This document shows, one piece after another, positions 58,480 to 64,000 of a stretch of 64,000 bases of DNA. The stretch's first letter is position 1, and each line of letters begins with the position of its first letter. The translations under genes were made by a program, and so were the position numbers. The notes under the pieces are model-generated. The model did no database searches. It had not been told where the DNA came from and saw only the letters and a list, made by a program, of their open reading frames with translations. Origin of the DNA: Eonycteris spelaea (Eukaryota; Chordata; Mammalia; Chiroptera; Pteropodidae); assembly GCA_003508835.1 (NCBI GenBank), contig PUFA01000289.1:1426001-1490000 (forward strand). The letters run 5' to 3'.

Positions 58480-59412
58480 AATTATTTGCTCTTATTGTTA
58501 CATTTGTTGAGATTTAGGCAGTATGCTTCACAAATCTCAAGCAACCTAAAAGTACCACCTGGTATTAGTCATTACAAAGACGGAGAATATAACGTCAAAT
58601 TATTACTTAGCTGTGGAGTATTTCCTGCCTGGGATGTTACTTGGTCTATATGACACTAAAATCACCCAAGTAAGGAGACTTAATTGAACAATATATGGAT
58701 AATAACAATAATACTAAATTGAATTATGTGGGAAGGCCTTGAAACTAGGCACTAAGTGATTGTTGCCTGAACATATTGGATAGTTAAAAAAAAAAAAAAA
58801 CAGCAAATGAACTTTCACTTGGAACTTTGAAGTTCAGAATCATAGTCCTGTTCCAAATAGAAAACCATAGATTTTCTGACTTAGTCCTGTCCAGTGGGTA
58901 TGTCCAGATCTGTCACATTAGGGAAATTTCATAGCTACACACAGGTTTGTATAATGAAATAAGTGAATCAAAAACAATAAAAAAGTAAACAGAATTTTGA
59001 GTAAATGCTATGCTCTCAGTGCATGTTGATTGATGAGCCAACGATGTCAGAGAAACTATCTGAATCTACCAATTAGTGTTGGAAAATCCTTCACAGTATG
59101 CATCTCTCCTAGGTAAATTTCCCAAGCATTTTCTCTAAGTCGAGTTAGCTGTGGTCACCTATCTTCATTTTCATATAAAATATAACCTAATTTACCTTTA
59201 TCATATTTTACATCTGATGATGACCAACATTTCTGGTCAATATTTGAAATACTAATACTTAAAAAATATCTCACTTGTTCCAGGCTGAGAGAACAGAAAA
59301 GCTGCTGATTTTAGTATTTGCCCTAATTGTCTTTTTCAGATACTGTAACAGGTTAATTAAAATGTTGTGGATCCCTTTTACCTTTTTATTTATTTGTCAT
59401 AGTATAATATAG
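58480..59412. other. No gene recognised
   Basis: AT-rich sequence with an A16 run near 58785. No repeat or gene was assigned. Confidence 0.45.
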
Positions 59413-59414
59413 GG

Positions 59415-59565
59415 CAATGATTTCTTGACTTTGGGACTTCATAAACCCCTGAAATTTCCACCCATAAATTTAGAAAACCAAAATTTATCCTGTGTTACTT
59501 CAGATTAGTAGAACCATTGTTACCAATAAGCACTGCCCTTTAGACCAGCACTGGGGAAACACTGT
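59415..59565 (+). mobile_element. Possible short hAT element
   Basis: It begins 'caatgatttcttgactttgg' and 'gacttcataaacccctgaaa' and ends 'ccagcactggggaaacactg', so the two ends resemble inverted CAGTGTTTC-type termini. It is diverged. Confidence 0.45.
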
Positions 59566-59569
59566 TCCA

Positions 59570-60270
59570 ACGAAGGCTAAAACTACAACCATCCTGAGCA
59601 TGTGAATTTTAAGTCACCCCAAGAATAAGGCCTTGGTCTTACTGATACCAAGAAAAAAAAAAATACATGTGAGCCCAGGAACCAAAACATCGTACCTTTC
59701 CGAACCTTTGGGCTCAAAAGAGAGCTAATATATCCAATTGACAAACTACAAATTCTCAGTGGTTTTCATGGTCTCATAACTTGTACCATCCTCTCAGCAG
59801 ACTCCCCACGTCTTTCCATTCCCAGGAAGCCCCAGACATATTGATAATGAGGTATTGTCTAATAATAGTTTGGGGAGACTGATATTCTAGGACATTTGGA
59901 AGCCACATGCAGAGATATTTTCCAGAGACATTCAGGCACTGACTCATTTTTCACTCCAGTTAGCATTGTTAGTCCTGAATTTGGTTCATGAACCAAGAGA
60001 AGAGGATATGTTTAAACAATCCCTTAAACAGATGCACTTAGATCACTTGTGTCAATAATGAAGTGTAAACTTAAATAAGAAAGAGTAGGGAAGTAGCAAG
60101 AATCCAGCCTCTTTCTCAACCCTAGCAGATCAGAACAGTCCAGGAATGTTACAACCATAAAGAATCAAAGAATAAGAGAAAAATCTTACTAAAAACATTC
60201 CATTTGTTCTGCTCTGTGTAGCTACCTCACTTCCTTTACCTTGGCCAGGATTAGAGACAGAGGAGAGAGA
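59570..60270. other. No gene recognised
   Basis: Unique-looking sequence without a supported feature. Confidence 0.45.
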
Positions 60271-60272
60271 GA

Positions 60273-60273
<1 letters not shown>

Positions 60274-60331
<58 letters not shown>
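60274..60331 (+). repeat. (TG)29 microsatellite
   Basis: Fifty-eight bases of uninterrupted TG, the longest perfect dinucleotide run in the window, so likely polymorphic. Confidence 0.98.
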
Positions 60332-60333
<2 letters not shown>

Positions 60334-60339
60334 CAATCC

Positions 60340-61165
60340 ATAACCCTATCTGCTTTACTATACATAATACCTATTTAGCTACTGACTGACTGCTACATTT
60401 GTTGGCAAGCCACCAAGTTTTGTGACTATTCTGCAAATCACATAGGAAACATGATTTTACCATTTACGAATCACCATACACAGGTGTTCAGAATGCAGGT
60501 GAATTCCTATTTTTAATAGAAATTTTAATACTGGAGTTATGTCATCCAATTAATTATAATCTGATTTCAACAAATTCATTAATTCCACATGTGCATAACT
60601 CCTCACCTCCACTTAGCCTGAGGGTGAGGAAGAAATAAAGTAAACACTGGAATAGCTGAGCTCAGGTTTCTCTGACCTGACAGTGTTATGACAGTAGCCA
60701 CAGGACTCAGTTACCCTGTATCTAAACTCCCTAAACATTATGCAGTTCGAACAGAAAGTACCTAGCAAAAAATAATAACCATATTCGCAGATGATAGGAA
60801 ACACAGTGTCCATAACAAAATCTCTAGCACATGCAATCATTTTTAACTTTCTACTCATAAGAATAACTTATTATATTTGGGATTTAAATTAAATCAAGGT
60901 ATAGGTTGTGAGATGTAAAATGTTACATTTATTTCAATCTGGCAGTTGAATTAAGTACTCTTGGTTTTGTGGTCCCTTTTAGAAGCATTGATTTAAAATG
61001 ACTCTTTCTGAATTTTAACATAATCGGAATTAGAAGGGTGTCATACAGAGCAATAGTGGAAGAGGAAGACTCCATATGGAACAAAATCTCCTGTAAGAAA
61101 AACTTGCTAAGTCAAGGGAGATAAAAGGCATTGGCGAACAGAAAGGGTATCGAGTTAAATTACAT
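60340..61165. other. No gene recognised
   Basis: Unique-looking sequence. The open frame on the minus strand at 60613-60858 has no domain. Confidence 0.45.
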
Positions 61166-61169
61166 TGTT

Positions 61170-61345
61170 GAGCTATGTATGCACCAGGCACTAAACTCAG
61201 TGTCTTCTAAGTTATTTCTCTCAACCCTCAAAAATACTATGATTTGGTTATCATCATCCACATTGTCACAGATGAGGAAATAAATTTTTAAAAACTGAGG
61301 TCACTTATCCAAGCTCACACAATTGGTAAGTGGTAGAGTGGAGTT
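61170..61345 (-). repeat. MIR SINE
   Basis: The blocks 'atgcaccaggcactaaactc', 'gttatcatcatccacattgt', 'cacagatgaggaaataaatt' and 'ccaagctcacacaattggta' are in reversed MIR order. Confidence 0.85.
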
Positions 61346-61479
61346 TACCCTACTTTTTACACACTTTTTACAATGTATACTTCGCTTATTCTAGTGTACC
61401 TGGGAATTTGAGGACTACTCATCATATCAGTGAATTTCCTTCTTTATCGTCTCCATCTCTCCAAATTGCTTTCACAGTG

Positions 61480-61715
61480 CACCTGAAGAGCTACACCTTT
61501 GATAAACATTTCCTGGGGGCTCCCAGGTTCCAGTTTTCTTTTCCTTGTGTAAAATCCTGTTGCATTCACTTACTCTACCACTTATACATTCTATATTACA
61601 TGCTACCTAGTTTACTAGTCAACTTCTACACATGACTTATCTTTCTAATTAAATTATTCACTTGAAGGCAGAGACCATATCTTAAAGATCTTTGGGTTCC
61701 TCATTGTTCAGGGTT
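61480..61715 (+). repeat. L2 LINE 3' region
   Basis: The segment 'ttattcacttgaaggcagag' followed by 'accatatcttaaagatcttt' near 61644-61690 is a good L2 match. The upstream part is weaker. Confidence 0.6.
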
Positions 61716-61719
61716 GTAA

Positions 61720-64000
61720 ATTAAATTTTTTCTCCCCTGCCAACTTTGAGCAATTAGTGGTTGCTGCCTAAAATGCCATGTTGAAAACCTTGCATAGCCT
61801 GTTTTTTGTGTCAGTAAAAAATAATCCTTTGACTAATTAGTAATGGTGTCATTGGCGTGGTCGGGAAATGGGAGTAACAGGGATTAAAGGATGAGCAGAA
61901 AACGATACTACCATGCATGTGTTTGCTGAACCTGCCACAGTACTTCAAATAGAACTGTGTATATTTTAGACTGACATTTTCAGTGAAACTAATTCAGATA
62001 AAGATAATTTGTCTAAAATTTACATTAAAATTATAAACCATTAATTAAAGTAATATTTTAATGCAAGTTAAACATGCATAGAAAATGAAGCTTTTCCATT
62101 CTGTTCTAACAAATTCTACTCATGAACAATCCCTGTGGTTGACCTCCTAGTGAATGAGAGGGAAAAAATTAACTCTCCAATCCACATTAAAGCTACAGAT
62201 TTTTTGAACTGAATCCATATAGGGTTCATTTTCTCTAGATTAAAATTCTTAAAGTCTCTAATATTTTCCTCCTTCTCTCTTCCTCTCTGAGGAATCTGTA
62301 TGAGTAGAGAGGGTAGCACAGATGTCCTTGTGGGCATTGTGGTCCCAATGATGTTAGCAGAAATGACTTCATGTGCTCCCTGTTTCCACTATTTAGAGGT
62401 ATATAGCCATCACTGACCTTGCCACTATGAGCCCTATTGATGTCCTTTGCTGTAATTTACAGCTGGTTTAGTCTTTTGGCTCAAGAAGCACTCATAAGAA
62501 ACATCAACCATCTAACCATTATCAGTTCAATCTTTTTTTAGTTCCTCATGGCTGCAACTCCTGGGTCTACAGCTCCTCCTCCACTTGGCCCTGGGTGGAG
62601 CTGCCCACTTCAGCCTGTGCCATTGGGATCACCTTGCCCCTTGCAATATCTCTTGATTCTCGGCACAGGATTTATAAACTTCAAGGTATCCACCTGAACA
62701 GTGGTACACCCCAACTTTATTGTGTGTAGCCTCCTCCCAGAGACCAAATTAAGTACTAGGCAAGAGCCCCAACCTTCCTCAAGTTCCTTAAATTTAGTGA
62801 GTTCAGAGTTTAATCCCAACCAAGGCCCCAAAAGAACTGGGACACAAATGCTTTCATGTCTTCTTTTCTTTCCAACTTTTTCATCCAAATACCTGGACCA
62901 GCCCTGGGGGAGAGAGCTTTCTTCTATTCCCCTATGTCATATCTTCCTCTTACTGGAGAAGATCTGTCATAGAAGGAAGGAGTGTCTTCTTTACACTGTT
63001 GGAAAAACTATGAAGAGGGTCCTTCAAACCTAGCTTTAATATGCTAAAGAAAGGGATAAAGCCATTTGGAAAATCTTTTTCAAGTTTATGGTAAGATTTG
63101 CAAGGCTCATGTGTAGCGAAATTTTATTTTGTATGTCAGAAGGTGAAGATAAACTCAGTGTTTCTCTTTGTAGTCTAAGCTATCAGTTTCTAATATAGTC
63201 CCAGGCAATATCCCAGGCAATGTCTACTCCTGGGAAAGTAGGCCAAAAGTCTTATATTCAAAAAGGCAAAAGAGAAAAGCACATTAATAATTTTCAAACT
63301 ACATTTTCATTATAACTCAATGTCATTAATACACAAAATAACTAGTAGTTGTTATACTCTGTTGATCAGAGCCCAAAGTCAACACTTTGACTCCCAAAAA
63401 GACCAATTTTCATCAGTAGTTTATTCTTACATGCTAAACTCTAACAGCAAGCAATCATGAAAGGGAATAGATAAACTATTATGGGTAAGTAGTATAAATT
63501 ATCATAATTCAAAATTATAATTGTAAAATATATGTCCTCATTATGTTGATCATTTGTATCACCTTTATAATGCTTGATTAAATCACTTTAAATTTTGATA
63601 ATCTGAGTCCATAAAATAATATAGCGGTATTCCTCTTTTAGAGCATAACAACCCAGGTCTCTCCACTCCTAATTTAGGCCTACTATTGAAATTATGTAAA
63701 ATTATCTTGCATGAATCCAAATAAATTAGAAGTTTTTCTGTTTTTATTCACCTACTATTTCTGAAGGTACTTAATATCTGAATCTTTAAGTAAACAATAG
63801 CCAGCTCTTAAGGGATCTCATTCATATTTCTAAGTTTTGTCATTTGACCAATCTTGTTTTAGATTCAGTGACTGTCCAGTTGATGAATGGATGCCTATTT
63901 ATGTCCTCTTTCAAATTAGAAGACACATATTGCCATTCAATTAGAAAAAATACGCAGTTTTATTCATTCATGCAGTGTTTCATTCACTCCATCCAAAGAA
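61720..64000. other. No gene recognised
   Basis: The region 62530-62900 is GC-richer than its surroundings and carries overlapping open frames on both strands (62610-62888 minus, 62701-63033 plus), without recognisable domains. It could be an unnamed old repeat. The remainder is AT-rich single-copy-looking sequence. Confidence 0.4.

Noticed and set aside
60130..60336. A frame beginning with a long Thr-His repeat
   Set aside because: It is a (TG)29 microsatellite read on the minus strand.
62610..63033. A possible coding exon in a GC-richer patch with frames on both strands
   Set aside because: There is no recognisable protein similarity or splice pattern, so it is left as unassigned or an unnamed repeat.

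Overview
The window looks like AT-rich, gene-poor nuclear DNA from a placental mammal: intergenic sequence or the inside of a very long intron. The evidence is the repeat content. MIR and L2 relics, MLT1/MST-type MaLR LTRs, MER5A-like and other hAT fossils, and two large decayed LINE-1 copies are recognisable across the whole 64 kb. I found no protein-coding exon, CpG-island-like stretch or intact gene. All long open frames are short, mostly on repeats or low-complexity DNA, and none encodes a recognisable cellular protein. Two hints point weakly to a bat, possibly a fruit bat: a 5S rRNA-derived retroelement with its own tail and A-rich end (4159-4386), and an L1 3' end of a type I associate with bats (near 29800). 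The absence of young carnivore, ruminant, primate or rodent SINEs fits. This placement is inference.

Layout. 1-8.9 kb holds ancient repeats, a homopurine tract (909-1042), a large TG/CA quasi-palindrome (3796-4008), the 5S-derived element, an MLT1 LTR and an oppositely oriented MST-type LTR. 8.9-15.1 kb is a nearly full-length but dead L1 on the plus strand. 15-22 kb holds unique sequence, L1M 3' ends and L2/MIR relics. 21.8-24.9 kb is an MLT1 LTR followed directly by a 5'-truncated L1. 25-47 kb is mostly unique sequence with scattered MIR, L2 and LTR pieces and three A/T-tailed insertions that look like retrocopies (27.9, 34.9 and 35.35 kb), the last with a probable target-site duplication. 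47-50 kb is a nested repeat pile: an old repeat broken up by an MLT1-type LTR and two hAT elements. 52.6-54.5 kb is a dense run of DNA transposon, LTR and L1M remnants. 54.5-64 kb returns to unique sequence with L2, MIR, hAT and microsatellites.

No genes act together here. What can be read is transposon history, simple repeats able to adopt non-B DNA structures, and inverted MIR pairs that could fold if transcribed. I see no convincing new biological system. The best leads are the 5S-derived element, the retrocopy candidates, and the long homopurine and palindromic tracts. Family names come from memory of consensus sequences and need a repeat-masking search.
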